Positions 45,111 through 55,769 of a stretch of DNA of 64,000 nt are shown here, piece after piece (positions within the stretch are counted from its first letter, which is position 1; every line of letters begins with the position of its first letter). Location: contig NZ_BMLS01000001.1 in NCBI RefSeq assembly GCF_014645355.1, forward strand, positions 744,001 through 808,000, written 5' to 3'. The notes beneath the pieces are model-generated. The model saw only the letters and a program-made list of their open reading frames with translations, did no database searches and was not told the DNA's origin. The DNA is from Bowmanella pacifica. GTDB lineage: Bacteria > Pseudomonadota > Gammaproteobacteria > Enterobacterales > Alteromonadaceae. The translations under genes were made by a program, and so were the position numbers.

Positions 45111-45655
45111 GCGTTACCTCCGGGAAATTCACCTTCACCATGCAACCAGGCTGCATGTTTGGGGGCTTTTTTGGTTTGTGCCCATTCATCCAGCATGGCC
45201 GGGGCCACGCGTTTTAACTCTTCCAACATACCGGGCTTGGCCGTGTTGGCCGCCAGCTCAATACGATGACCGTTAGGATCAAAGAAATAAATGGACTTAA
45301 AGATAGTGTGCTCGGTGGGGCCCAGTACCTTCAGACCGGCATTTTCCAGACGTTCCTTAGCCGCCAGCAACTCGTCCATGGACGCCACTTCAAAGGCAAT
45401 ATGCTGTACCCAGGCTGGGGTATTCTGGTCGCGGTCCATATCTGGCGAGTTAGGCAGTTCAAAAAATGCCAGTACATTGCCCTGCCCAGCATCCAGGAAC
45501 ACGTGCATATAGGGATCCGGCGCCTTGGTGGAAGGCACTTCATTTTCAGCAATGGCCAGCAAAAACTCCATATCCAACAGGTCGCGGTAAAACTCCACGG
45601 TTTGCTTAGCGTCTTTGCAGCGGTACGCCACATGATGAATGCGTTGAATTTTCAT
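45107..45655 (-). CDS. VOC family protein of the tyrosine-catabolic operon
   Basis: A 182-residue single-module VOC protein with a plausible complete metal triad: His in IQRIHHVAYR, His in AWVQHIAFEV and Glu in GHRIELAAN. The C-terminal 45 residues are an extra helical, charged tail ending GEGEFPGGNA. It is encoded between hpd and fahA and overlaps fahA by 4 bp, so it surely acts in the pathway. Homogentisate dioxygenase and maleylacetoacetate isomerase genes are not in this cluster; whether this protein replaces one or has an accessory role is unknown. Confidence 0.82.
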   Translation of the reverse strand: MKIQRIHHVAYRCKDAKQTVEFYRDLLDMEFLLAIAENEVPSTKAPDPYMHVFLDAGQGNVLAFFELPNSPDMDRDQNTPAWVQHIAFEVASMDELLAAKERLENAGLKVLGPTEHTIFKSIYFFDPNGHRIELAANTAKPGMLEELKRVAPAMLDEWAQTKKAPKHAAWLHGEGEFPGGNA

Positions 45656-45673
45656 GATAAATCCTTATGCCGG

Positions 45674-46744
45674 TTATTTACCCACCACACCGCGAGCAAC
45701 CTGGTCGCGCTCGATAGACTCAAACAGCGCCTTAAAGTTACCTTCGCCGAAACCTTCATCTTCCTTGCGCTGAATAAACTCAAAGAACACCGGACCAAGC
45801 ACGGTTTCTGAGAAGATTTGCAGCAACAAACGCGGCTGGCCACCTTCAGTGGTGCCATCCAACAAAATGCCACGAGCCTGTAATTGGTCTACCGGTTCAC
45901 CGTGCCCCGGCAAACGCTCTTCCAACATTTGATAATAAGTAGCAGGCGGCGCGGTCATAAACTTCACGCCTTGCTTTTTGAGCTTATCCCAACAAGCCAG
46001 CAAATCATCACAAGCAAAAGCAATGTGCTGAATGCCTTCACCGTTGTACTTCATCAGGAATTCTTCGATCTGGCCGCCGGCACTGGCTTCTTCATTGAGC
46101 GGAATACGGATTTTGCCGTCCGGTGCCGTCATAGCTTTAGACAACAAGCCGGTGTATTCACCCTTGATGTCGAAGTAGCGGATTTCGCGGAAGTTAAACA
46201 GGTTAGCGTAGTAATCTGCCCAATACTGCATGCGGCCGCGGTATACGTTGTGGGTCAGGTGATCTAGCGTATGGAAACCACAGCCCTCGGGGTGACGGTC
46301 AACCCCTTCAATCCAGTTAAAGTCGATATCGTAGATGGTCTGGCCTTCCTGATAACGGTCTATCAGATACAAATTCGCGCCGCCAATACCTTTAATGGCC
46401 GGTAAGCGCAGCTCCATGGCACCGGTTTGCGTGTCGACTGGCTGCGCACCTTTTTTCAGTGCGGCGGCATAGGCCTTTTGCGAGTCTTTTACCCTAAATG
46501 CCATACCACAGGCGGATGGGCCATGCTCGATAGCATAGTAATGGGCGTGGCTCTTGGGCTCGTAGTTAGTAATAAAATTAATATCGCCCTGACGCCACAA
46601 TTCCACATCCTTGGATTTGTGTCTTGCTACCTTAGTGAAGCCCATGGCCTCGAATACCGGTTCCAGCACACCTTTTTGCGGTGCGGTGAACTCGACGAAT
46701 TCAAAGCCATCCAGGCCCATTGGGTTTTCAAACAAATCCGCCAT
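45674..46744 (-). CDS. hpd: 4-hydroxyphenylpyruvate dioxygenase
   Basis: A 356-residue two-module VOC dioxygenase converting 4-hydroxyphenylpyruvate to homogentisate. Iron ligands are the His of [11 protein letters not shown], the His of [11 protein letters not shown] and the Glu of [11 protein letters not shown]; the C-terminal gate helix [15 protein letters not shown] is present. First gene of the operon hpd-VOC-fahA, 18 bp before the VOC gene. Its promoter region is shared with the divergent marR gene and carries tandem palindromes. Length and motifs are typical. Confidence 0.97.
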   Translation of the reverse strand: MADLFENPMGLDGFEFVEFTAPQKGVLEPVFEAMGFTKVARHKSKDVELWRQGDINFITNYEPKSHAHYYAIEHGPSACGMAFRVKDSQKAYAAALKKGAQPVDTQTGAMELRLPAIKGIGGANLYLIDRYQEGQTIYDIDFNWIEGVDRHPEGCGFHTLDHLTHNVYRGRMQYWADYYANLFNFREIRYFDIKGEYTGLLSKAMTAPDGKIRIPLNEEASAGGQIEEFLMKYNGEGIQHIAFACDDLLACWDKLKKQGVKFMTAPPATYYQMLEERLPGHGEPVDQLQARGILLDGTTEGGQPRLLLQIFSETVLGPVFFEFIQRKEDEGFGEGNFKALFESIERDQVARGVVGK

Positions 46745-46781
46745 CTCAATCCCCCTTATTTACACTTTGCTGCTTTTTGGG

Positions 46782-46846
46782 CAACCTCTTAGGTTGTTAC
46801 CCAATAGTATTGTTTCAGTTGAAAGCATATTAGTTTCAATTGAAAC
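46782..46846. promoter_or_regulatory. MarR-type tandem operator between hpd and marR
   Basis: GTTTCAATTGAAAC (46833-46846) is a perfect 14-bp palindrome; GTTTCAGTTGAAAG (46812-46825) is a near copy exactly 21 bp away, two helical turns, so two dimers could bind the same face. A further inverted repeat CAACCT/AGGTTG around CTT lies at 46782-46796, nearer hpd. The location between divergent genes fits control of both by the MarR protein. Confidence 0.75.
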
Positions 46847-46870
46847 CACTGACAATGGCGGAGCCCGAAC

Positions 46871-47320
46871 TTGCCCTGTAAACCAAACTCTCCACTGCTG
46901 TTGCAGCGTTTCCTGCCTTACCGGCTGACCACTTTGTCGAACAAGATCTCTCAGGCACTGGCTGCTCAGTACAGTCAGCGCTTTGACCTGAGCATCCCCG
47001 AATGGCGCATTCTGGCGGTACTTGGCGAGGGCATGCCGCTGTCCGCCGCTGAAATAGTCCAACGCACCGCCATGGACAAAGTGGCTGTCTCCAGAGCGGT
47101 GAAAAAACTGCTAGATAAGCAGCGACTGGAAAAAAATCAGGACAGTAGCGACAACCGCCGCTTTGCTTTATCTCTGTCTGAATCCGGCCAGGCCCTATAC
47201 GAAGAAGTGGTGCCCATTGCCCTTGAGTATGAACGACGCCTGATTGCCGAGCTCAGTCATGATGAAATTGAAAACATGGATAAGCTGTTCAACCACCTGG
47301 ACAATGTAATCCTCAAGTAA
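46871..47320 (+). CDS. MarR-family transcriptional regulator of tyrosine catabolism
   Basis: A 149-residue regulator with a winged helix-turn-helix: LSIPEWRILAVLG, LSAAEIVQRTAMDKVAVSRAV (recognition helix) and the wing with DSSDNRRFALSLSESG. It is transcribed away from the hpd operon and probably represses it until homogentisate or 4-hydroxyphenylpyruvate accumulates, as known for HpdR/HmgR-type regulators. The start codon is TTG at 46871, with GGAG 7 bases before it; no earlier ATG gives the conserved N-terminus. Confidence 0.9.
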   Translation: MPCKPNSPLLLQRFLPYRLTTLSNKISQALAAQYSQRFDLSIPEWRILAVLGEGMPLSAAEIVQRTAMDKVAVSRAVKKLLDKQRLEKNQDSSDNRRFALSLSESGQALYEEVVPIALEYERRLIAELSHDEIENMDKLFNHLDNVILK

Positions 47321-47367
47321 TGCCGGGTCATTTCTGACCTTGCTCTGACACATCATAAGGAATCAGC

Positions 47368-47997
47368 ATGCATCAATTCTGGTCTTTGCTTTTAACCCGC
47401 TTTACCTGGCTTTGTATGATTATCGCCGGGGCCGCGTCTGCCAACACCGCCACCAATCCACAGGTTATGCTGGAAACATCCATGGGTAATATTCAGGTGG
47501 AGCTGTATATGGATAAAGCCCCGCTGTCTGCCGGGGACTTTCTGGCCTACGTACAGCAAGGGCTGTTTGATAACCAGCTTGGTTTCCATCGCGTGGTCAG
47601 GCCTGATAATGACCACGGCACGCCGGTTATCTCAGTAATTCAGGCCGGGTTAAAAGACGGCGCGCAGCGCAGAACCCCTATTGCCCATGAGACCACCAAG
47701 CAGACTGGTCTGAAACATCTGGATGGCACCTTATCCATCGCCCGGGCAGAGCCTGGTACCGGCGGTGGTAGCGACTTTTTTATCTGCGTGGGCGACCAAC
47801 CCGCGTTAGATTATGGTGCCAAACGCAACCCCGACGGCCAGGGTTTTGCGGCCTTTGGCCGGGTGGTAAGCGGTATGGATGTGGTGCGTAAAATCAATGC
47901 GTTGCAGGGCGTCAGCACCGGCCAGGATGATTATGTAGACGGACAGATTTTGGCAGAGCCGATATCTATAACTAAAGCCGATTTACTTCCACAATAA
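47368..47997 (+). CDS. Exported cyclophilin-type peptidyl-prolyl cis-trans isomerase
   Basis: A 209-residue protein with a signal peptide (about residues 1-25, ASA-N) and a cyclophilin domain: VMLETSMGNIQVELYMDKAP, FHRVV, GTLSIARAEPGTGGGSDFFICVGD and GFAAFGRVVSGMDVV. It resembles PpiA of the periplasm, which assists folding of proline-containing proteins. The FxxQGG substrate loop is altered (VIQAGLKDG), common in bacterial forms. AAGGA lies 6 bases before the ATG. Monocistronic by position. Confidence 0.92.
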   Translation: MHQFWSLLLTRFTWLCMIIAGAASANTATNPQVMLETSMGNIQVELYMDKAPLSAGDFLAYVQQGLFDNQLGFHRVVRPDNDHGTPVISVIQAGLKDGAQRRTPIAHETTKQTGLKHLDGTLSIARAEPGTGGGSDFFICVGDQPALDYGAKRNPDGQGFAAFGRVVSGMDVVRKINALQGVSTGQDDYVDGQILAEPISITKADLLPQ

Positions 47998-48021
47998 ATC
48001 GCAGGTGGCCTGTGGCGACGC

Positions 48022-50448
48022 TCAGGGTGCCGCCAGGGCCAGCTTGATTTCATCCCAGCTAAACTCCTCACCCAAGGCGTCTTTTATGGCCTTCAGGCTA
48101 GTATCCGGCTGCGCATCAGCCGCACGGCGAATCGCATCAATTCGCTCAGCAGGAAGCATTTCCTGCACCTGGATTTCACCGGATTGAATATATTGACATA
48201 AATGACCGGCCACAGTGCCAGTCACCAAGCCGCGCTGCTCTGCGATCTGCACCAAATTTAAGCCTTCGCGGTAAAGCGCCAGGGTAATAGCCTGAGTGGA
48301 AGGCTTTTCGCCCTTTTCCTCTCCCTTGTCTTCACCTGAAGATACCGCAGGTAAAAGCGGATCGGTTTCAATCCCCTGTTCTGCGCAATAGTCCGCCACC
48401 AGATTAAGTAGGGCCTGACCATATTTTTCCACCGTGCCAGGGCCCACTTTATGTACCTTAAGTAAGCTTTGCCGACTGCCAGGTAAACTATTGGCGATTT
48501 GCAATAACACTTGCTGGTGCGCGACCCGATAAGCCGGCACTTGCTGCGTTTCGGCCTGTTCGGCTCGCCAGTCCCGCAAACGTTGAAACAAGGCCGGATG
48601 CGCCAAATCATCCGGGCTCAATTCCACCACGGATTTCGCCTTACTGGCGGCGCTTTTGGCTTCTTCAATCGCTGCCTTGGCGAGTGCGTCCAACCACGCC
48701 ATCAGGTTAAAACCACGGCAGCTACAGGCAACAATGGCCTGCTTATCCGCCAGCTCTCTATCCAGCCGCGCCAAGGCATTTTTAACTTGCTTGTTGGTCT
48801 GTTTATTATCGGTGGAATAGTGAAAATCTTGTCGCCACTTAACCAAGGGCGCTAAGGCGTTAGCGAAATAAGGCCCAGCCTTAGCAACACGCTCCTGCAG
48901 CGCAGTATGCTGCTGTGGTATCTGCCCACTGGTAAACAAGCTTTGCAACTGACGCTGGAATTTTACCGCCACCATCACCACCGCCTGTTGCACGGCCTGA
49001 GCTAACTCGGGCAAGGCCACACCATTACTACTTTGCACCCGCTCACCGGCGTCGCCTAGCTCTCTTTGCAGACGGTTCAAGGCTTGGCCCAGAGAATTGA
49101 AATCAAAGCTCTCCAGCAGCAACGATTGTTGATACCAACGCTTCGCTTCCACCAACATTGCGGTGTCGGGGACCGGACAATGCTGGCTGAAATGGCTGAT
49201 TAGCGCATCACAGCGCACGCTTTCTGCACGCAGCGGACTTTGCAGCACCAAGCCATCTAAACTGCGGCAACGACTTAACGCCACATAAATCTGACCATGA
49301 GAAAAAGCCGCCTGACCATCAATAATGGCTTTATCAAAGGTCAGTCCCTGGCTTTTATGTATGGTGATGGCCCAGGCCAAACGCAGGGGAAGTTGGCTAA
49401 AGCTCCCCAGCACCTCTTCACTTATCTGCTGCGCATCATCCAGGCCATACTTAATGTTTTCCCAGGTGGCTACATCCACTTCAATCGGCTCACTTTCGCC
49501 GGCACATTGCACCCAAACCTTATCGGCCTGCATACGGGTCACCACACCGCGTTTGCCATTAAAGAAGCGTCTTTGCTCGCCCTGATCGTTGCGAATAAAC
49601 ATCACCTGCGCGCCCACTTTGAGCGCCAGTTGAGGGGCGGCCGGATAACTTTGCTCTGGATAGTCACCACTCACCCGTGCTTCAAAATACTGCATATCAC
49701 CGGACAAGGCCGTCAGCTTAGTATTATTCAGTCTGTCGGCACTGTGGTTGTGAGTGCTTAGTACGATATAGTCGTCATCATGAAAGTCTGGCCGGTAGCG
49801 CTGATTCAGCATAGCCAGAGTGCTGTCGTCCAATTGGTTATTCCGCACCTGATTAAGCAGATTGATAAAGCGGGTATCAGACTGACGATACACCTGCTGC
49901 AATTCCACTTGCACCCACTGACTTTGCGCCAAGGCCTGACTGGCAAAAAAGTAAGGGTTGGCATAGTGCGCACTAAGTAACTGCCAGTCGCTGTCTTTTA
50001 CCACCGGCGGCAACTGGAACAGGTCGCCAATCAGCAGTAGCTGCACGCCACCAAAGGGTTTGTTACGGTCGCGAAAACGCCTTAGCACCGCATCCACGGC
50101 GTCTAGCATATCGGCCCGCACCATGCTGATCTCGTCGATTACAAGCAGATGCAAACTGCGAATAATATTGATCTTTTCTTTGCTGAAACGGTTGTGCTCG
50201 GCCATGCTGGCGCCCAGCACAAAAGGCCCGAAAGGCAATTGGAAAAACGAATGTAAGGTCACCCCACCAGCATTAATAGCGGCCACACCTGTGGGCGCAG
50301 TCACCATCATACGTTTGGGACTGCTCATCCTAAGATCGTGTAGAAAGGTGGTTTTTCCCGTGCCAGCCTTACCGGTCAGAAACACATGTACACCGGTTTG
50401 TTCCACCAACTCACGGGCGGTTTGCAATTGGGGATTCGCGTTGCTCAT
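48022..50448 (-). CDS. PIF1-like DNA helicase with HRDC-like and C-terminal helix-turn-helix domains
   Basis: An 808-residue superfamily-1B helicase. Motif I is FLTGKAGTGKTTFLHDL, motif II LLVIDEISMV, motif III LLIGDLFQLPPV, and motif VI is in SHGQIYVALSRCRSLDGL; the UvrD_C_2-like AITIHKSQGLTFDKAI is present. After residue 440 come a helical linker with two cysteines (CSCRG), an HRDC-like domain (AYRVAHQQVLLQIANSLPG, LLKVHKVGPGTVEKYGQALL) and a final HTH like that of RecQ-family helicases (ALYREGLNLVQIAEQRGLVTG). ATG 50448 is used; a start 10 codons earlier lacks support. Probably acts in DNA repair or replication restart; no partner gene is adjacent. Confidence 0.88.
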   Translation of the reverse strand: MSNANPQLQTARELVEQTGVHVFLTGKAGTGKTTFLHDLRMSSPKRMMVTAPTGVAAINAGGVTLHSFFQLPFGPFVLGASMAEHNRFSKEKINIIRSLHLLVIDEISMVRADMLDAVDAVLRRFRDRNKPFGGVQLLLIGDLFQLPPVVKDSDWQLLSAHYANPYFFASQALAQSQWVQVELQQVYRQSDTRFINLLNQVRNNQLDDSTLAMLNQRYRPDFHDDDYIVLSTHNHSADRLNNTKLTALSGDMQYFEARVSGDYPEQSYPAAPQLALKVGAQVMFIRNDQGEQRRFFNGKRGVVTRMQADKVWVQCAGESEPIEVDVATWENIKYGLDDAQQISEEVLGSFSQLPLRLAWAITIHKSQGLTFDKAIIDGQAAFSHGQIYVALSRCRSLDGLVLQSPLRAESVRCDALISHFSQHCPVPDTAMLVEAKRWYQQSLLLESFDFNSLGQALNRLQRELGDAGERVQSSNGVALPELAQAVQQAVVMVAVKFQRQLQSLFTSGQIPQQHTALQERVAKAGPYFANALAPLVKWRQDFHYSTDNKQTNKQVKNALARLDRELADKQAIVACSCRGFNLMAWLDALAKAAIEEAKSAASKAKSVVELSPDDLAHPALFQRLRDWRAEQAETQQVPAYRVAHQQVLLQIANSLPGSRQSLLKVHKVGPGTVEKYGQALLNLVADYCAEQGIETDPLLPAVSSGEDKGEEKGEKPSTQAITLALYREGLNLVQIAEQRGLVTGTVAGHLCQYIQSGEIQVQEMLPAERIDAIRRAADAQPDTSLKAIKDALGEEFSWDEIKLALAAP

Positions 50449-50634
50449 CTCATCCTTATCCCTTAAGTCAGGCCCCATCCTAGCATTAATTTAGTCCACA
50501 CCGGCGCTAGCAGCACTAATTCAGCCTGCCTATTGCCACAATCAATTTTCCTGATGCATGTTCAGTGGTTAACCTAAAAAATCCGCCTATATTCTAGCCT
50601 GGACATTAACAATCTGATAACAAAGGTTCTATTT

Positions 50635-52860
50635 ATGCTCAAGCAATCTATTCCCTTGGTATCCGCGGTTGCCTTAACGGTCTCGCTGACGATGTTATCG
50701 GCCCAGGTGTCGGCGGATGGTATGGCCAAGTCCAATCAATTCTGGTGGCCGGAGAAACTCGACCTGGCGCCTCTGAGGCAACACGCCGGTGAATCCAATC
50801 CGCTGGGCGATAACTTCAACTACGTCGAGGCTTTCAACAAGCTTAACTTGCAGGCGGTAAAAGCCGACATCCAAGCCCTGATGACCCAATCCCAGGATTG
50901 GTGGCCAGCGGATTATGGTCACTACGGGCCGTTTTTTATCCGTATGGCCTGGCACAGTGCAGGCACCTACAGAGTGGCCGATGGTCGCGGTGGGGCCGGT
51001 GGCGGCCAGCAACGCTTTGAGCCGTTAAATTCTTGGCCGGATAATGTCAGCCTGGACAAAGCCAGACGCCTGCTGTGGCCCATCAAACAAAAATATGGTC
51101 GCAGTATTTCCTGGGCCGACTTGATGGTGCTGACCGGCAATGTAGCATTGGAGTCTATGGGCTTTAAAACCTTTGGCTTTGCCGGTGGCCGTGAAGACGA
51201 CTGGGAAGCCGATATTGTTTACTGGGGACCGGAGCAAAAATGGCTGGATGACAAGCGCTACCACGGCGACCGCCAGTTAGAAAACCCTTTGGCAGCGGTG
51301 CAAATGGGCCTGATTTATGTCAATCCTGAAGGCCCCAACGGTAATCCGGATCCGTTACTGGCAGCCAAAGACATCCGCGAAACTTTTGGTCGCATGGCCA
51401 TGAATGACGAAGAAACCGTGGCCCTGATTGCCGGCGGCCATACTTTCGGCAAAGCCCACGGTGCCCATAAACCCGATGAGTGCCTGGAGGCAGAACCCGC
51501 CGGTGCGGGCTTAGAAGAACAAGGCTTCGGCTGGAAAAACAAATGCGGTAAAGGCAATGCCGAAGATACCATCACCAGTGGGCTGGAAGGCGCTTGGTCG
51601 GCCAACCCCATCGCCTGGACCAGCCAGTATCTGGATAACCTGTTTGGCTTTGAATGGGTAAAAAGCAAAAGCCCGGCCGGTGCCACCCAATGGATCCCTA
51701 AAGATGGTCAGGGCCAGGGGCTGGTGCCAGACGCCCACGACAAATCCAAACGCCACACACCTATTATGTTTACCACGGATCTGGCCCTGAAGTTTGACCC
51801 GGCCTACCGCAAAATTGCCGAGCGTTTTCATAAAAATCCGGCCGAGTATCAGCTAGCCTTTGCCAAGGCCTGGTTTAAGCTCACCCACAGAGATATGGGC
51901 CCTAAAGCGCGCTATCTGGGCAATGAAGTGCCAGCCGAGATGTTGATCTGGCAAGACCCGCTCCCCAGCGCTGACCATGCCATGATTGACGGCAGCGATG
52001 TGGCTAAACTCAAGATGGATATTCTGAAAACCAAGCTCAGTGTTGCCGATCTGGTCAAAACCGCCTGGGCGGCAGCATCGTCTTTCCGCAGCACCGACCT
52101 ACGTGGTGGTGCCAACGGCGCTCGCCTGCAACTGGCGCCACAAAAAGACTGGGCAGTGAACGAGCCCAAAGCGCTGGCCAAGGTACTGAAAAAGCTCGAA
52201 GGCGTGCAAAAGGACTTTAATCGCAAGCATAAAGGCGGCAAACAAGTCTCTATGGCCGACCTGATAGTACTGGGCGGGGCCGCCGCCATTGAACAGGCTG
52301 CCAAGCAGGGCGGAATGCAGGTTAGCGTGCCCTTCAAACCCGGCCGGGTAGATGCCAGTCAAGCCCAGACCGACACGGCCTCTTTTGCGGTGCTGGAGCC
52401 CAAGGCCGATGCGTTTAGAAACTACTACAGCGACGGTAGTCGCCTGCCGCCAACCGAAAGCCTGGTGGACAGGGCCAGTTCACTTAATCTGAGCGTGCCT
52501 GAGATGACGGTGCTGCTTGGGGGCATGCGGGTACTGGGGGCCAACAGTGGCAACAGCAAACACGGGGTACTAACAGATAACCCTGGCGTCTTAAGTAACG
52601 ACTTCTTTATCAACCTACTGGATATGTCTACAAAGTGGACCAAGTCAGACAAAATGGCGGGGTTGTACCAAGGGTCAGACCGTAAAACCGGCAAAGCTCG
52701 CTGGACCGCCACCCCGGTTGATTTGATTTTCGGCTCCCACTCCGAGCTAAGAGCAGTGGCCGAGGTCTATGCCAGTGACGACGCCAAACAGAAGTTTGTG
52801 CAGGACTTTGTTGCTGCCTGGACTAAGGTCATGACACTGGATCGCTATGACAGTCAGTAA
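50635..52860 (+). CDS. katG: Catalase-peroxidase KatG, exported form
   Basis: A 741-residue haem enzyme degrading hydrogen peroxide. Distal Trp106/His107 lie in [10 protein letters not shown], the Trp106-Tyr228-Met254 cross-link residues are all present ([16 protein letters not shown]), and the proximal haem ligand is His269 in [10 protein letters not shown]. Two-domain length is typical. It begins with a clear signal peptide (residues 1-27, QVSADG), so it should act in the periplasm, like KatP of E. coli O157 or KatG2-type enzymes. AAAGG lies 8 bases before the ATG. No certain OxyR site was identified in the 156-bp upstream gap. Confidence 0.96.
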   Translation: MLKQSIPLVSAVALTVSLTMLSAQVSADGMAKSNQFWWPEKLDLAPLRQHAGESNPLGDNFNYVEAFNKLNLQAVKADIQALMTQSQDWWPADYGHYGPFFIRMAWHSAGTYRVADGRGGAGGGQQRFEPLNSWPDNVSLDKARRLLWPIKQKYGRSISWADLMVLTGNVALESMGFKTFGFAGGREDDWEADIVYWGPEQKWLDDKRYHGDRQLENPLAAVQMGLIYVNPEGPNGNPDPLLAAKDIRETFGRMAMNDEETVALIAGGHTFGKAHGAHKPDECLEAEPAGAGLEEQGFGWKNKCGKGNAEDTITSGLEGAWSANPIAWTSQYLDNLFGFEWVKSKSPAGATQWIPKDGQGQGLVPDAHDKSKRHTPIMFTTDLALKFDPAYRKIAERFHKNPAEYQLAFAKAWFKLTHRDMGPKARYLGNEVPAEMLIWQDPLPSADHAMIDGSDVAKLKMDILKTKLSVADLVKTAWAAASSFRSTDLRGGANGARLQLAPQKDWAVNEPKALAKVLKKLEGVQKDFNRKHKGGKQVSMADLIVLGGAAAIEQAAKQGGMQVSVPFKPGRVDASQAQTDTASFAVLEPKADAFRNYYSDGSRLPPTESLVDRASSLNLSVPEMTVLLGGMRVLGANSGNSKHGVLTDNPGVLSNDFFINLLDMSTKWTKSDKMAGLYQGSDRKTGKARWTATPVDLIFGSHSELRAVAEVYASDDAKQKFVQDFVAAWTKVMTLDRYDSQ

Positions 52861-52871
52861 CGCTCAAGCAT

Positions 52872-52916
52872 AAAAAAGCGGCACTCCAACTAACAGTTGG
52901 GTGCCGCTTCTTTTTT
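52872..52916 (+). terminator. Terminator after katG
   Basis: AAGCGGCAC...CCAAC/GTTGG...GTGCCGCTT long stem with a short loop and TTTTTT; A-run on the other side lets it serve the converging copA-cueR transcript as well. Confidence 0.9.
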
Positions 52917-52965
52917 CAGGCAAGGACAGCTTGCCGATGTATCAAGGAATATTTATCGGCGGTGT

Positions 52966-53373
52966 CTAAACCTCCATGGCCGCCAGCGAGTCCAAAATGG
53001 CGCAGTCAGGATTACTGTTGCCGCAGCACTGATTAGCCAGTGTCTCCAGTACGCCATGGATCTGCTGTAACTCAGCGATTTTCTGTGCCACATCCTGCAG
53101 GTGCTTTTCAGCAATTTCTTTAACTTCCCGGCTTTCTCTGCCAGGGTCACGCCATAAATTCAGCAGTGAATGGATCTCTTCAAGCGAGAAGCCCAGTTGC
53201 CTGCCACGGCGGATAAAGTTTAACTGCCGTAGCTGCTGTGTGTTGTACAACCTGTACCCGGCTTCGGTACGTGGGGTTTTCTCTAGCAGGCCGGATTGCT
53301 CGTAATGACGAATCATTTTAGCCGACAGACCGCTGGCCTTTGCCGCTTCACCTATGGTCAGCAGTTTACTCAT
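52966..53373 (-). CDS. cueR: Copper-responsive MerR-family regulator CueR
   Basis: A 135-residue MerR regulator: helix-turn-helix [20 protein letters not shown] and [12 protein letters not shown], dimer helix, and the Cu(I)-binding loop with Cys116 and Cys124 ([12 protein letters not shown]) at the eight-residue spacing of CueR. It senses Cu(I), Ag(I) or Au(I) and activates the copA promoter by untwisting a 19-bp spacer. It overlaps the end of copA by 8 bp, so the activator is co-transcribed with its target, giving feedback. Confidence 0.94.
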   Translation of the reverse strand: MSKLLTIGEAAKASGLSAKMIRHYEQSGLLEKTPRTEAGYRLYNTQQLRQLNFIRRGRQLGFSLEEIHSLLNLWRDPGRESREVKEIAEKHLQDVAQKIAELQQIHGVLETLANQCCGNSNPDCAILDSLAAMEV

Positions 53374-55738
53374 GCTTTTTTTCCCTCCAACGCTGTAATA
53401 GCAAGGCGTTACTCACCACCAACAGGCTGCTGCTAGCCATCGCTGCCCCGGCAATAATAGGGTTAAGGTAGCCCAGTGCCGCCGCCGGTATACCAATCAC
53501 ATTAAAGATAAAGGCCCAGAACAGATTCTGACGGATTTTCTGATAGGTCTTACGCGCCAGTACCAATGCAGTTGCTACCAGATTCGGCTCACCGCGCATT
53601 AAGGTCATGGCCGAGGCACTCACCGCCACCTCGGTGCCGGTCGCCATGGCCATGCCCAGGTCGGCCTGAGCCAGGGCAGGTGCATCGTTGATACCATCCC
53701 CCACCATAGCCACTTTAAAGCCTTGCTGTTGATAACGTTTAACCCAGGCGGCTTTATCCGCCGGTAACACTTCCGCTTCAACATTATCCAGCCCCAGCTC
53801 AGTGGCCACCTGCGCGGCGCTGGCTTTACTGTCGCCGGTTAACATTGCCACTTTCATGCCCTGGCGCTGCAAACGCGTTACCGCACTTTTGCTGCTGGCT
53901 TTAATTGTGTCAGAAAAACACAGCAAGCCCACCAGCTCAGCGCCGCCGTCTTTAATCACCGCCAGCCAGGAGATGGAGGCGCCGGCTACACTGACCTTGT
54001 CCATAGGCAGCTCCAATTTGTGCTCACGCATCCAATGGCTACTGCCCAGCAGCCAGGTCTGCCCCTGCATATCACCTGTCACACCTTTACCTGCCACCAC
54101 TTTAAAATTTTCTACCGCCAGAGCGCTGACATCCTGCTGCTCAGCTTTTTGTACTACGGCCTTGCCTAGCGGATGTTCACTGTTTTGTTGCAGCGAATAC
54201 GCCAGTTGCAGTATATCCAGCTCACTCTCTTGTATGGCCGTCAATTGACTGAGCTGCGGCTTACCTTCAGTTAAGGTGCCGGTTTTATCAAACACCACTA
54301 AATCTATACGCTGGGCCTGTTCCAAGGCTCGGGCATCCTTAACCAAAATCCCCTGTTTGGCCGCCGTACCCGTGCCAGCCATAATGGCTGCTGGAGTCGC
54401 TAAACCAAGCGCACAAGGGCAGGCAATCACTAAGACTGCCACCGCGTTTAAGATGCCTACCGTCCAATCGCCGGTGCCCAAACCCCAGCCTAACAGCGCC
54501 ACCAGCGCAACCAACAGCACCACAGGCACAAACACCGCACTGATGCGATCCACCAGAGCTTGCACCGGCGCCTTGGCCCCCTGCGCCTGCTCGACCAGAC
54601 GGATAATTTTGGCCAGGGTCGACTCGGCGCCCACCTTGGTAGCCACCAGCTCCAACACCCCGTCCAGATTCACCGAACCGCCAATGGCATTATCGCCTTC
54701 TTTTTTATGCAGCGGCACGCTCTCACCACTGATCATGGACTCATCCACCTGGCTGTCGCCGGACTGAATCTCACCATCCACCGGAATACGCTCACCGGGC
54801 AGCACCTTGACCTTGTCACCACGTTTTAAACTGGCGGCGGCCACCTGTTGCCAACTGCCATCGCGCCATAAGCGCGCTTCGATGGGTTGCAGATTTTCCA
54901 AGGCTTTTAACGCATCTGTGGTGCGTCTTTTGGCTCTGCGTTCCAGATACTTACCGAGCAATACCAGGGTTAATACTGAAGCGCTACTTTCAAAATACAG
55001 ATGCGGCATGCCCTGCCCGTCAAACACCGACCACAGATACAACGACAAACCATAGGCCGCCGAGGTACCTATGGCCACCAGCAGGTCCATATTGCCGCTA
55101 CCGGCCTTTATGGCCCGCCATCCCGCACTGTAGAAACGCGCCCCAAAGTAAAACTGTACCGGTGTGGCGAGCAACCATTGCCACAGCGGTGGCAGCATCC
55201 AATCGCTACCGAACAGCATACCTACCATAGGCAATACCAGTGGCAGGGTTAATAAGCTTGCCCCTATCACGGGCCAACTGTCGCGCTGAAAAAAGCCCGG
55301 TTCGCTGGCTGCCTTCATGCTGGATGGCTCATCAGCATCCAACAACTGGTAACCTGTCTGCTCAACCGCAAAAAACAAAAGCGCCACGTCCAAACCCGCC
55401 AGGTATTCAACATTCACCTGTTCGCTGGCCAGATTAACCCTGGCATCTACCACACCGGGCACTGCCTTAAGGGCCTTTTCCACCGTACCGGCACAAGACG
55501 CGCAAGTCATACCGCCCACCCCGAACTGTCGGGTTTGGGTAGTAACCTTGTAACCCGCCGAATCAATAGCGGCAATCAACGCCGCTGCGTTGGCATCGCC
55601 TTGCACTGTGGCGGACTCTGCGGCCAGGTTAACCTGCGCCTGACTGACGCCTTCCACCTGCATCAGGGCTTTTTCAATACGCCCCACACAGGACGCACAG
55701 CCCATTCCACTAATAAGTAACTGCATGCTATTTGCCAT
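53366..55738 (-). CDS. copA: Cu(I)-exporting P1B-type ATPase CopA
   Basis: A 790-residue copper pump with two N-terminal metal-binding domains ([10 protein letters not shown] and [10 protein letters not shown]), eight membrane segments, the CPC translocation motif ([15 protein letters not shown]), phosphorylation site DKTGTLTEG, phosphatase-type TGES variant SGES, and hinge [11 protein letters not shown]. Near the end are the [25 protein letters not shown] residues of the last helices that bind Cu(I). ATG 55738 is used (GGAG 6 bases upstream); an ATG at 55753 is possible. It exports Cu(I) to the periplasm. CueR promoter at 55770-55800. Confidence 0.97.
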   Translation of the reverse strand: MANSMQLLISGMGCASCVGRIEKALMQVEGVSQAQVNLAAESATVQGDANAAALIAAIDSAGYKVTTQTRQFGVGGMTCASCAGTVEKALKAVPGVVDARVNLASEQVNVEYLAGLDVALLFFAVEQTGYQLLDADEPSSMKAASEPGFFQRDSWPVIGASLLTLPLVLPMVGMLFGSDWMLPPLWQWLLATPVQFYFGARFYSAGWRAIKAGSGNMDLLVAIGTSAAYGLSLYLWSVFDGQGMPHLYFESSASVLTLVLLGKYLERRAKRRTTDALKALENLQPIEARLWRDGSWQQVAAASLKRGDKVKVLPGERIPVDGEIQSGDSQVDESMISGESVPLHKKEGDNAIGGSVNLDGVLELVATKVGAESTLAKIIRLVEQAQGAKAPVQALVDRISAVFVPVVLLVALVALLGWGLGTGDWTVGILNAVAVLVIACPCALGLATPAAIMAGTGTAAKQGILVKDARALEQAQRIDLVVFDKTGTLTEGKPQLSQLTAIQESELDILQLAYSLQQNSEHPLGKAVVQKAEQQDVSALAVENFKVVAGKGVTGDMQGQTWLLGSSHWMREHKLELPMDKVSVAGASISWLAVIKDGGAELVGLLCFSDTIKASSKSAVTRLQRQGMKVAMLTGDSKASAAQVATELGLDNVEAEVLPADKAAWVKRYQQQGFKVAMVGDGINDAPALAQADLGMAMATGTEVAVSASAMTLMRGEPNLVATALVLARKTYQKIRQNLFWAFIFNVIGIPAAALGYLNPIIAGAAMASSSLLVVSNALLLQRWREKKHE

Positions 55739-55769
55739 GTTTATCTCCAACATCAGCTTAGATAGCTCA

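Noticed and set aside
49297-49761. 154-codon + strand frame
   Set aside because: Antisense shadow of the PIF1-like helicase, without family resemblance.
50600-50634. Possible OxyR half-site (GATAACAAAGGTTCTAT) upstream of katG
   Set aside because: Only one loosely matching element; OxyR sites need four spaced half-sites, and the rest are not there.
53802-54767. Two long + strand frames (148 and 163 codons)
   Set aside because: Antisense to copA; composition is that of a shadow frame.
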